Part shown: in pieces, positions 11,803 through 23,208 of the stretch
Position numbering within the stretch: the stretch's first letter is position 1
Layout of the letters: every line of letters begins with the position of its first letter
Assembly (NCBI GenBank): GCA_025716815.1
Contig: JAIXMN010000025.1
Span: 124,001-188,000, forward strand
Direction: 5' to 3'
Origin: Dichotomocladium elegans
Taxonomy: Eukaryota; Mucoromycota; Mucoromycetes; Mucorales; Lichtheimiaceae
DNA: 64,000 nucleotides
The notes under the pieces: model-generated
What the model was told of the DNA's origin: nothing
Seen by the model: only the letters and a program-made list of their open reading frames with translations
Database searches by the model: none
Position numbers and translations under genes: made by a program

Positions 11803-12574
11803 CTACAAGTCGTTGCTGTAGTTCTCTGGGAAAAAGGTACGCAACCATTCGGCCTCTTGCCTCATTTCCTCTGCTGAACGTGGTTTGCGCGCTTCATTGT
11901 CCACCCTAGCCTTCTTCTTCGCGGAAAGCTCATCATAGATATCGTCATTATTCGCCCAATCTCCCGCCTTGCGCGGAATCACGTGCATGTGGACGTGAGC
12001 GACCTGGAGGACATAATGGTATCAGCTTCACATCTCCCATTTCTTCCGTGTGTGTGTGTGTGTTCTCCTTACGCTCTGACCAGCTTCGGGGCCATCTTGG
12101 ATCACAGTGGTTAGGGACGTAGCTTGATATTGTTTTTCAACGACAGTCCCAATTGTCTGAGCGCTGATCATGATGTCGGCCACCTGTTCCATGAACACAT
12201 ATATAGAGATAATATCCTCCTTAGCACATGCCGAAAGGAGTGGTCGTGAATCGCTTACCTCCTCTGGTCGAAGATCCTTGACACGGGGCACATTTCTGCG
12301 CGATACGATAAGAACGTCTGTTAAAAATCAATATCGTTTTTTTTTTCCTTCGTTCTTATGCAAATAGTTTACATACGTCCTCTAGAAAAAGAAAAGAGCT
12401 TGAAGTTACGATAAGGCGATTTTCAGACAGCGTTCCGGTAAAGAGAAAAAGATACACGACGTACGGAACAATAGGTTTCAGATTGACAAGGCCAATGCAG
12501 AACTTGGACTTGTAAAAAACCTGAGATTCAGGAATGACATGTGGACCAAACTCGTACACTCGCGAGAGTAACAT
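11803..12574 (-). CDS. Fhit-type HIT hydrolase (diadenosine triphosphate hydrolase)
   Basis: A 161-aa enzyme predicted to cleave Ap3A to AMP and ADP. The histidine triad is HVHMHVIPRKAGDW, and other Fhit features are EFGPHVIPESQVFYKS, DGPEAGQ and a C-terminal EEMRQEAEWLR helix. Minus-strand exons are 12574-12465, 12381-12377, 12317-12259, 12183-12073 and 12003-11803. The second exon is only 5 nt (AGGAC), flanked by a ctag acceptor and a gtatgt donor. Without it the frame breaks; with it the reading is KPIVPGHVLIVSRR, the conserved Fhit PGH segment. The start is the first in-frame ATG; a short upstream exon cannot be excluded. Divergent from HIS6 and convergent with the Dpy-30 gene. Confidence 0.92.
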
Positions 12575-13024
12575 TTTGACATCTGGATGGGGGGGGGAAT
12601 AAAAAGAAAGAGTATGGAGTGAAAGCCTCGCCACGGTTTTTCCTATGATCCAAAACGGATTTGGCCAATCAAAGGGGTCAGCGCGCGCCATTGTTTTTAT
12701 GCATTCACAAGAAGTAAAAAAAAAAACATCCGCGCCGCAAGCGGTCGCCGCTTACCCCCGCAAGGGATACATATGTGCGCGCGTTTAGGTTCTTCACCCC
12801 ACCCCCAACAACCGCTACCACCACCACCAACACAGGACGTTATGTATCTTTTTTTTTTCTTCCAAAGATGAGAGCGGAGGTGTATCCTCCGGGGAAGGGG
12901 AGGTTTAGGCATCTTTAGTGCGGTTTAAAGCCGGGCAAGATTTGATAAGTCACGTTTCCCGCCCCACCCCTTATTCTAGGCTCCACACAGACGCATATAC
13001 GCACACCTCATATCATACCTATCC
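12575..13024. promoter_or_regulatory. Shared divergent promoter region, Fhit / HIS6
   Basis: About 450 bp separate two divergently transcribed genes. The stretch holds A and G homopolymers and a CA/CACC-rich block. A TAAGTCA sequence near 12948 resembles half of a Gcn4-type site, which would suit an amino-acid gene, but one short match is weak evidence. Confidence 0.4.
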
Positions 13025-14367
13025 ATGACACGATTCAACGGCTGCATTGATCTTCATCATGGCAAAGTGAAACAAATCGTTGGCGGTTCGCTGAGCGACA
13101 ACGCTCCCGAAGACCTCAAGACCAACTTTGTGTCGACGTAATTCTTTATATAAACAGACTATCGAATACTTTGTCTCTCACATGTTTGCGTAATGTAAAA
13201 AAAAAAAAAAAAGCGAATCCCCAGCGTATTATGCTGAGCTCTACAAGAAGCACAATGTGACTCGCTGCCATGTGATTAAACTTGGACCCAACAATGATGC
13301 TGCTGCGAAAGAGGCGCTCGCAGCATGGCCAAATGGTCTTCAAGTCGGTGGCGGCATTACATCCGACAATGCACAGGCATGGTTGGACAATGGAGCATCG
13401 AAGGTAAATACCTAAAAACGGGAAATTACTGAGTTATGATGCCTGCTGTCATCGTCATCGTCGTACATACGAGCAAAGCAGCCAGCCTGGACGTGGTTGG
13501 ATAAACAAGTTCGTTTAACGTTAGGTGATTGTGACAAGCTACCTATTTCCGGACGCTCGCTTCTCAAAGGAGCGCTTAGTCGATCTCTGTAATAGGGTTG
13601 GCAAGGAGCGGCTTGTAGTGGATGTGAGGTACATAAAGTGTACTCAGGCGATCGCACATTATTTAATTTTTGAGAGTAGTTGTCGGAAACGGGACACCAA
13701 ATGGATCGTGGCCATGAACAAGTGGCAGACCATGACGGATATGGAGGTCAATCAAGGTACGTTGAACAAAATAATCTAGTTTGTGTGCGCAACATGAGTA
13801 TATGTTCTCATGTTATTACAGAGACATTGGCAATGCTCTCGGAATATTGTAGGTAAGAATACAGGAGGGGTAGGATTGGTTGGTTGGACAAGGAGCTCCT
13901 TTATGACCAGCGTAATCATACTCATCCCAATAGCGAGTTCCTAATCCACGCTGCGGATGTTGAGGGATTGTGTAAGGGTATTGATGAGGAACTGGTTCAG
14001 TGTAAGTACACAGTAACTTTAAATAAGAAGGGAAGGGCACGTACTAAAAAAGATGATATGTTTCTAGGCCTCGGTGAATGGGTGACTATCCCAACGACAT
14101 ACGCCGGTGGCGGAAGAAGTAAGTTTGATTATAAAAAAAAAAGAAAGCTGATCAAAGGAGTTGACGGGAGAAAAGACATAGAGGACCTCGAACTTGTCGA
14201 TCGGTTATCCAAAGGAAAAGTGGACCTAACGTTTGGAAGGCAAGTCTAGAGCAACCGTACGCTATACGGGACAAATTTTGCTGATGCGTAAATCTAGTGC
14301 GTTGGATATATTTGGAGGCGATGGAGTGACATTCGAAGAATGTGTTGCATGGAACAATAAGCATTAG
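13025..14367 (+). CDS. HIS6: Phosphoribosylformimino-AICAR-P isomerase (histidine biosynthesis)
   Basis: The fourth enzyme step of histidine biosynthesis: ProFAR isomerised to PRFAR by a TIM-barrel (HisA-type) enzyme in the cytosol. Recognised from [89 protein letters not shown] and [19 protein letters not shown], collinear with yeast His6. About nine exons: 13025-13137, 13215-13403, 13525-13628, then short ones around 13678, 13821, 13932, 14070 and 14154, the last at 14298-14367. The last intron begins GCAAGT, a GC-AG intron, and the phase is only kept with it ([11 protein letters not shown]). The stop follows NNKH. Length agrees with the family. Confidence 0.95.
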
Positions 14368-14855
14368 TAGATCTACAAAAGTACAAATAGAAGGCTTAAT
14401 AGAAATAAATGTGCATGGACATGCGCACATACATCTAGCAAGCTCCAGGAGGTTAGTACGGCGGCTTGACCAGCCCGGCCGAAAACAACCGATGATTTTT
14501 GTGCAACAAGGGATAAGGGCTATTCTTGTAACGAAATACGAGAATGGCAGAATCCATCAGGTTTATGGGCAATGTTCTTCTCAGGAGGGCTCGAGAAAGG
14601 CGCAATATTGCTTGTAGATGGGCGATGGGGGACGCGGGCTGCCCAAGAGAGAGAGGCTGCAGACGATCGAAAAACCCGGTTATGTTACACTGTCAACAAG
14701 AAAAACGGTTGATCGGTGCATTCTGAGATTCTCCCCTCAGGTGGCCCTAGCAGCTTGTCAATCGATCTAATCAGCTCCTCTTCTTCTCTTCCTCTCTTTC
14801 ATTCTCTCTTTCCTTACCTATCCAGAAAACATCCAAGTACCACCTTTTTTCGATT
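14368..14855. other. Intergenic region HIS6 to PAS-GATA gene
   Basis: No conserved coding signal. A CT-rich block (14775-14815) followed by a tatccag sequence just before the PAS-GATA ATG looks like a leader, or like the acceptor of a 5' leader intron. Confidence 0.5.
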
Positions 14856-17308
14856 ATGACACGCTCGCTCTCGTGTTTCTGGTCTCTTCTAGACATATCC
14901 TCCTTCAACTTCCTCTATGTCTCCCCAGCCATTCCTGACGACATTGCCTCTAACTTCCTCATTGCGAGATCTCTCTTCGACCTTGTGCACCCAGAAGAAG
15001 CAGCCCTTGCTAGATCGGACCTGACCGCCTTTGTCAATGAACGCTCTCTAGGTGGTTCCATCACAAGGTAAAGCATCTTATTCACTTTTTTTTCTGTGAA
15101 GAGTTTATATGAATGGGGTGGTCCGTGTGTTTTCCCCATTATTAATGGGGGGGAGGCCTGGGTGAGAGAGATCATGAATGTAGGTGAAGAAGTATCAGCG
15201 ACACATGCGCCTACTTGGATTGACTGCATTACACATAGCTCGGCTAAAAGAGCTCCTGTGTCTGCAGCCCTGAGACTCTTTTCACACGGATATGCTTTTT
15301 ATCATGAACTCTAACGAGGAATTATAATCTAGATGCCGTTTGCGGAACGTCTTTGAGCCCGACGGACCTTTTGAGGTATACCGGTTTGACGGGCCGATTA
15401 TTTTTACTTTTAACACGACTAAATCCATCGTATTTGCAGACAAGACCCGGCTGGTGTGTTATAGACATAGTTCTGTATGTTGTAACCGACGCTATCGTTT
15501 TGGCTCTTTTTCATGTGGATCCAGGTTTGTGTGCGCTTTCATCTCACTGTGCCCACAAAATAAAATAAGGTCGGGCGGTCAATGAAATGATCGGCCGGGT
15601 TCATGTTCCAGAAGACCCACTAACATGCTCTCATGCTCTTCCCATCGCAACAGGGTCACAGGGCGCTCGCCAAGGCACTGCATGTGGCGAAAAAATATTT
15701 GATGCTTCGGTACATCCACAACAAACACCTTCTGTTTCATCTTTTCTGATCCTTCTGTTTATATATATCTAGAACGATGACGCCAAGCTTCTCAGGGTGA
15801 AATTGGATAATTTCATCCCCCCTCGCCATACGCCTCAATTTCACCATCACCACTTCCACCGGGTCTTTCGAATTTTCAACAGTCGCACGAAAACCGTTCT
15901 GCTCTCCTCGCCTGAAAACTATCATAACGATAGTTCGGTCCCTGTCCTGTCCAATCTTGTCACCTTGTCTAACGAGGTGACATGCACCCAATGCTCCCAT
16001 CATAACACACGCACGGTCGCACCGTCGGGAAACCTGAGTCTGTCGGCGGCAGCGGATCACATCCTGATCCCATATGGCCGTATCACCTTTGCAATTTCTC
16101 AAATCCCAAGTGCACCAATGGCTGCACAAGGTTCCTTGTATCGCAGCGCAGCGGGCACGGTACAACAACCTAACTTAACACAAACAATCAGTACTAGGAG
16201 TGCCCCAAGGTTAGTTTCACTATTTGGTAATCTGCTGTTGCACGATTTTGGGTTTGTTGATAGAGCGAAAACTCTCTTTTTTTTATTTTTTGAATAGCCT
16301 CCATCTTCAGTTACCCAGTCTGTCCTCGTTTGCTGGCAATTCCCTTTTCGGCAGCGCTGGATACCCTGCTCCTTTTCCTCTTGGCCCTTCTTCTCCTCTT
16401 GTCGACACAGAAATACCGCTTGACTCTCCCCTCCCAGAGCCTTTCTTCAAAAAGCACCGATCGTCTGATCGTTTTGAGTTCGGTCGTCGCCGACAGACTC
16501 CGAGTTTAATAGATGAAAATGATCGTGATTCTATAGCGTTGCACAAGAATGTCTCGGATCCTAGCAACAAGGGACCGCTTATTCCCTACGCGAGACGCAA
16601 TATTACTCCGTCACAGGCGTTCGGACCATCTTCGTCAGACCCGCAACTTGGTACGAATGTAACAGCGTCACCATTAACGACGAATAGTCGACGCTCTATC
16701 TCATCCCCCAACATCACCCTTCCCCGCGACCTCCTTCCTTCTCTCGACTTACCTCCGAAGCGGAAACACTCGTCTTCTGCAAGAACGAACAGCTCCAGCA
16801 ACAGCCATAAACATCATCTCAGCAACTGTGGATCACCTACAGGGACTGCCCAACAACAAAACCACTGTGAGAGCTGTGGTACATGCTCGAGTCCCGAATG
16901 GCGAAAAGGACCATCCGGTCATAAAACGTAAGGCTTGCTGGAGTTCACACAAAACGATGAGCCATCGTTTCATCTAAAAATGGGTACTATAGGTTATGTA
17001 ACGCATGCGGATTGAGATATTGGCGCTCTGTTGCTCGAAAGGAAAAATTAGCACAGCAGCAAAAGGCGCGATGCGAAGTTTACAACAAGACGCTTGAACC
17101 CGCGAAACAACAGCAATTGCAGCATTCACAGGGATCAAGTACACCGTCCTCACCGGCATCCTCTTGCTCGTCGCCGTCTTCATCCTTGCTCTCCCCAGCA
17201 TCACCGATAACGCTTCCTTTCCAATCAAACGGCATGCACATCGACAGACCGTATGATTCCCATGCTCATGCAGTACACTGGGGTGAACAACGGAAAGTGG
17301 CTCATTGA
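14856..17308 (+). CDS. PAS-GATA transcription factor, white-collar-2 type
   Basis: Predicted nuclear light- or redox-response factor. An N-terminal PAS-like segment reads NFLYVSPAIPDD then FDLVHPEEAALARSDLTAF. A second segment reads WCVIDIVLYVVTDAIVLALF and a third HRVFRIFNSRTKTVLLSSPE. A single C-terminal GATA finger, CESCGTCSSPEWRKGP...TLCNACGLRYW, has Cx2C-x18-Cx2C spacing and is split by an intron at 16929-16992, as in the WC-2 class. A Gln/Ser-rich tail follows. Exons in phase include 14856-15067, 15333-15375, 15440-15524, one from 15656, one from 15776 to about 16208, one from about 16298, and the last to 17308. The PAS segments are too diverged to see a flavin-binding cysteine motif, so it is more WC-2 than WC-1 like. 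The N-terminal start is the least certain part. Confidence 0.8.
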
Positions 17309-17925
17309 AAAGCAAGCACTGTCAAAACGCACCATTCTCACTCAAAAAAGCCATAACCCCAAATACCTCTTCGAAAAAGTCAACACACAGCAACACACTC
17401 TCACTCATAATTATCAATCGGTACAAATGGTTACCATCTTTCCTTCCTCTTTCTCTCTTTCTCTTTTCACGTAAATAAGTCCTCAGCTAACTTTCCAGTT
17501 TTGTTCTTCGCAGTTTCAACTCGCCCATGTACACTCTCTCCCCCAAACACACTCCCTCATCAAACCGCAACATTTGCCCTTCCCTCCCGATCTTCCTTGC
17601 TATCCATGCACATTTTACCCTGTCCTAAAAAATCCTTTCTTACTTTTGTTAAAGCCCCCTTTTCTTTCATGCCTTTCTCATGCCTTTCTCTCTTTGTTAT
17701 ATATATGTACATATATGCTTGATTGAATCAAGTATACTGATTATATGTGTTATCTCTTTATTTTCTCCACGATACATCACTATGACAATAAAGAGCACTT
17801 TCTAGCAGTGGATTGCTGCGCACGCAAGCTTGTTACTCTGGGATGCGATTGCAAGATGAAACACCGGAAAGGGTCTTGCCTTTCTGCAGAGTGAACGGTC
17901 GCGATCTTCACCACCTCATCACCCC

Positions 17926-17962
17926 CACACACACACATACACACATACACACATACACACAC
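17926..17962. repeat. CA/TACA microsatellite
   Basis: A run of CA dinucleotides interrupted by TA at regular intervals (CACACATACACACATA pattern), downstream of the PAS-GATA gene. Confidence 0.9.
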
Positions 17963-20900
17963 GCGCAGAGAGAAATGTTTTGTGTCTTCATGCGCTCGGG
18001 TGGCGTTACACCCACCTTAAATCTTAATTCTAGAGTTCAGTCTCCACTGTGGGACGACCCGGCTCATGCTCGAACGCGCGCGCCCTCCTTTGGACTAGGA
18101 TTTGTTTTGAAACTTTGTTTCTCATTCCGGGAGGGCTGGACCTTTTCCCGGGAGAGAACAGCAACCCTGTTCTCGGCTAGGGACAAAACAAAGACTTCTT
18201 ATTTGGGGGAGGGGAGGGTGGATCTTCGATGGGGTGTGATACCGCGTATCAAGCGCCAGCAGCAACGCTAGTAACAATGCCCGTCCTCTATCAGGGTCCC
18301 CACGTCTGATGTCTTCCCACTCTCACACTATTAACATATGCCTTTTGTCGACCCGCTTTCATTCGGGGTTTACTCCACTCAGGTACCCCGAAAAAAAAAA
18401 TCCATAATCCCTTATGGCGCCATCAGCCTTTCTTTTCTCTCCGCCCAACACCGTATCTTTTGCCTTCTTCTTATTAGCCTGTACCAAAAAAATAAAAACA
18501 TGAAAGCTAGCCTAAACCATGCATTGAATGAATGCAGGCACCTTGAAAATAAAGATACCTCGCACTCTGTTGATGATTGCGTTCTTCGTGGGAAACAAAT
18601 AAAACCCCCAAGAGTGACACATCCCTTTATATAGCCATCTTGCATAACAATTCCTCGTTTTCAAAAGTGACCGCAGAAACAAAATCACTGTTGAGGGGTC
18701 CCTCCAAGAACCAACCCCCCTTTCCCTCCCCGGAATGAGAAACAAACTACGACAATCAGTAAAGCGTCCTCCCCTTCTCCCTCTGTCACTGCACTGATCA
18801 AATACACCAGCACGTCTCATCGCATACCTAGCATAGATAATTCCCTCTCGGTTGGGCGAATCAAGAGCATCCTATTATGCCCGTGCTAGTAGCTAGTTAG
18901 CTGGGATTATAGTCCATATGTCGGTAAGCTATCCTAACGAGGAAGGTGAGAATAAAAATAAATTTCAACACTTTTTTTCTAAACAGAATAAAATTAAAAA
19001 CGATACTGTACGTGTGCATCGATTCCTAAGCTAAAATAATCACCAGCAGATACTCTAGAAAATTCGAGAAGATTCCCCTTTTTGTGCCTGCCAGCCAGCT
19101 TTTATACAACGGCTCATCTTCAGGAAGATAGGTGGTGCCTGTCTGCCGGTAGGAATCATGTCTTTTAGCAGCAAATGATATCGGAAAACGGTGAGATAGT
19201 ACATCGTCTGGTGGGCCAGTGCGAACGATGGACTCCCGCACCGGCGTCGTGCAAAAAGAATGTGTTTGTGTCGGTTTCTATCGTGGGTTGCACAACAAAG
19301 AAGAACCATGAGGGCGGGTAAGTTGTTGGGCTCAGGTGTGTCGCTTATCTTTCTTTTCTTCCCTGTTCTTTGGTTATGCGTCCCATGAGAGAACCAAACC
19401 TGTAAGGTTGCGTGCTATCGTCAAAAGTGCATCACCATTATATAAAAAATAGAAACATCGGTTGCTACGCCAAACATGCCAGCTTTTTATTAGGCTGAGC
19501 CAAAGAGACCGGGTTGTTTTACACTGCTTGTTTATTGAAGAATATACTGTGTGTCGACTCTAACTTTACCAAGTAGGATGGGTGTTTATGAAACGTCCTG
19601 CTGTTACTCTTGCCAAATTAGCCCAAGATTTGGATTTTGTTACATGTTCGCTGCCGTGAGTGTGCCATGTAACTACCACGTTGGTTATGCCGCTGCACAA
19701 TCTGTTTTTTGCTGACAAAGGACAGGACACTCGCCATACTTGTGTTGCTTTGTGATAATGCGACGCTTCTTATTCCTACCCTCCTGTGGCTCTTCCAGCT
19801 CTTACTCTTCTATGTCTCCCACATACTCATCAAGAGTAGATACAGTATCATCAACTGCGCCATTTCCAGGATATCGGAAGGCATGGTTGCTCCTACTGTT
19901 ACCGGGTGAACCTTGTCCCGAATGATTCTTGTGACCAATGACACAAAGTCGAACGTCAGGTCTGCTTCTTGCAGTCATTGCTGCTCACTGTTCAATATAT
20001 AGGCGCATTGCCTCGCCGTTCTGATAGCGCTTTGCGTAAAACACATGTCACTTGATACAGGCGTGGGTAAGGTTGCCATACTCCATACGGCTTTTTGCCT
20101 TGCACATTTGGGTGCATATCTTCTGCTTATCAGTAAAACCCGCGGCAAAACCACGTCAGTTGCCCTTGGTCCAGGTAGACAGGCTTGCTGTTAATTCCTC
20201 AACTGGACCACCGCTGAAGTGCAACCAAGGTCTGCTGCTTGGTTGGTAGTGGCCGGCTCAGGCCTGCGGGGTGGGAGCGCATGCCTCGTCCAATGGTATA
20301 AGGACAAATCGTTCAGCGCACGGTGATAAAGCTGGCGCAGATGGTTCCTTTCTTCATCGGGTGTCATCGATGGACTGTGCATCTTGTTGGTACGCTTCTT
20401 GTAGTCTCCAACGTTGACGCCATCTCTTGCACAGACAGCATTGTGCGTTGGGGGTGTTGACGCTTTAGGAATACAGTGAGACCGAATAAGAACCTTTAGA
20501 AAAGACAAAAGATCTCGAAGATTTTCTATCTGGGTGAAATATACACGTAGCTGGTGTACTACATAAACTATCATCTATATGACTTATTGTCTACCGTGGC
20601 TTATGGACATCACAATGCTAAAGCAGCAACGTCCATTATGAGCCGGATGTCTATGGATCAAGTGCAGGCAGTTTATGACAAACCACACCGATCTGTGGTT
20701 CTGCACCAGGCGTGACAGCCGTGGAGAAGGCAGTTACTGTCTATTTGCCTATCTATGATGGATATCCGCTTTGCATATCGTCATTTTAGAAGAGAAAAAA
20801 GGCATGACAAGTGGATACGCTGGTGCCTATCATCAATGCGTACTACCATTGCAGTCTCCGGAACTCGAATATCTATGACTGGCTGCCAGTGTATCAGCCG

Positions 20901-21289
20901 CATGAATGATAAAGTAGTCATCCATCTATAATCAGTATGCTGTAGCGCAACGCCTTTAGGATTTGAACTGTAAATAATATTGGCTCTTCGGTCAAGAAAA
21001 TACCTTCGCTGTATTAAAAGAGGTCAATAATGAGCTGCTTTCTCTTGCTGCATTCTGTAGATACTAAAGTAAATAGACGCTGCTGCTACAATTGCTGAAT
21101 CGCGGAGCCAAATGAAACAGTGTATAATGTATTCCACCCCCCCCAAAAAAAAAGAAAAACCGTTCGCCCTCTGCATCGAGAGTCATTGAACTATGAAAGC
21201 TGTCGAGATTATTACCATAGTACATCCGGCCGTTATATCAAGGAATCGAGCAGCCCAAATTAGAGCAACCAAATTTCATCAATGTAAGG

Positions 21290-22140
21290 GTTGGAGCTGG
21301 ATTGGATAGGACGGGAAAGGTGTCAGGTGCTTTCCAACATAACAAGACAGGACCGGACAGGACAAGAAAGAGGCCAAGAGAAGAGTTGAACCAGAATGAA
21401 TCGTATGGAAACGAAGAAACAAGATAACTGATTAATCTTTTACTTTTGATATTACTATGGCTATAATATATGTGTGTGCTTAAGTCTATGGTGAGAAAAA
21501 GTACTGATGACATAATTGCGATAAAGTGGATTTGGATGTCTAGCTTTGGATTTCGTTGATGATCGATATAGGAGGTTGACCGCAAACCCGGCCGAGGATC
21601 ATCACAATCGAAGAAGTCAAATCCAACGCAATTATGTACGGTGCAGAAGACGGCCGCTGAATAAATAAACCTACTCTTGCCAACTATGACAGAAGACCAT
21701 TATAGTAAAAGTATCTCGACAGAACAGGCTGTATTTCTTGTAAACCGGAAGTGTCAAAGTTCGTTACACAGTGTCGCGAATACGGGACAGACAAGAAAAT
21801 GTAGCACAGGAAGACGTGGAGCTGAAGACAGGAACGAGTTCAGGAGAACAGAGGACAAGCACAGACCGAGAACGGATTGGCAGCGATAGTGCTGGCGATG
21901 GACTAGAGGGGAAGGTCAGGAACTACTTTAGGAAACAATACTAATATTACTAACCAGAACTGTGCCTGACAGGAAAAAATCAAGACAAGATAGGGCAAGA
22001 GACAGAGGACAAGACAAGAACTACACTACAGGAGGTGGGTGTTAAGTACTTCCTATCACACAGCATGCAACAATTCGGATAGTTAGCAGGAACAAGGCAG
22101 AGCCCGAGAGACAGGACAAAGAATAGGTACGAATCGATAG
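21290..22140. repeat. Imperfect interspersed ACAGGACAAG-type repeats, purine-rich strand
   Basis: The plus strand is dominated by A and G, with many near copies of the words GACAGGAC, GGACAAG and AGACAGAGG, for example around 21345, 21785, 21835, 21970, 22005 and 22110. There is no coding frame. This could be a degenerate minisatellite or the untranslated part of an element. Confidence 0.55.
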
Positions 22141-22549
22141 ACCAGATAGACAGAGAACTGAGGTTCGTTGCAATGACTTAAAGGATTAACAAATGTAGAC
22201 GGAGTATTAAATGCAGTCGCGAAAGGGGTATTGTAGAGTGAGGGGCGAACACTCTCGAATAATCCCGTTTTGGGTCATGGCACTCGGTAGCAAACTGAAT
22301 AATTTGGTAGCTGTTCAGCACGAGTCTCGCGTCTTGGACAGCAGCGCAGCAGATTGAACCAGCTGAATACTTTATTTTCCAAAATAAATTTCGTACAAAA
22401 TACAAGATAATGACGCATAGAATCGTATAAAGTCATCGTGTATCAATAGGCAAAACGATTTCGGATCCGCGGATTGGAACAGGTTAGGCAACAAAAAACA
22501 CTACCTCTTCACCATATCCGTTAACTTACCTCCGAAGAGTAGTATTGGT

Positions 22550-22569
22550 GTCCTGGCGATAACCAGGAC
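22550..22569. repeat. Short perfect inverted repeat
   Basis: GTCCTGG and CCAGGAC form a 7-bp stem around a 6-base loop. Isolated; possibly chance. Confidence 0.4.
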
Positions 22570-23208
22570 GGAAGATGTGGAGGAGGCCAGCAATGACAGG
22601 GGACGAGACCAGTGGCGGCGGCGAAAAGGAATAAAAGGAATGGAGTGGGACCAGAAGCGGCAGCGAAACGGAGCGGAAGGAGCGGAGAAGTGTTCAGGAC
22701 CTCCTCTCTCCCATGGCTCATCAAGTACTGGTACGATTGGTTAATCTACAAAGAAGTGTGGATGTTAGATTGCAATAAAAGAATTTAGTATTATAGTGAT
22801 CATATCGGATAAGACCATGGAAGAGAGGGGCGGATGTAGTTATGAAAAAAGCAGATTGATCAACTGTCCATTATTTATAGGAAATCAAGGATCATACTAT
22901 ACTACTTTTGATGCACGACTTTCATAACTTACTGATGCTTTAGCTGATACAGAGCTTGAAAACGTCTTGTTATGATCTTTTCATTTCCGCCGCGTAAAAA
23001 TACAATGCAGAAAAGGAATTGGATAATAGCATTCACATTTCTAAAGTTCCAGGTTTTGCTAACACAATCATCGCAAATGGTCCTTAAATACCGATACCTT
23101 TTAGTCTTACAACATCTACAGCTACTTACAACTCACATTCAAAAGTAAGCTTCTTTTATCAATGGTTAGACATCAGAAACCGAAATATTTAGCCATCCCG
23201 GTACAGAC

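Larger units (their letters stand above)
17309..23200. other. Long gene-poor island
   Basis: About 5.9 kb with no gene that I can support. It contains a CA-type microsatellite (17926-17962), poly-T/CT tracts, and a purine-biased block rich in ACAGGACAAG-like words (about 21290-22140). Scattered frames of 60-127 codons, for example minus 19026-19309 and minus 20191-20574, have no recognisable motifs. Base composition and stop density suggest old transposon debris. Confidence 0.5.

Noticed and set aside
19026..19309. Overlapping minus-strand frames (71 and 84 codons)
   Set aside because: No conserved motif and no convincing splice partners; left as unassigned intergenic.
20191..20574. 127-codon minus-strand frame starting with ATG
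   Set aside because: Composition is unremarkable, no motif is recognised, and the surrounding region is stop-rich.
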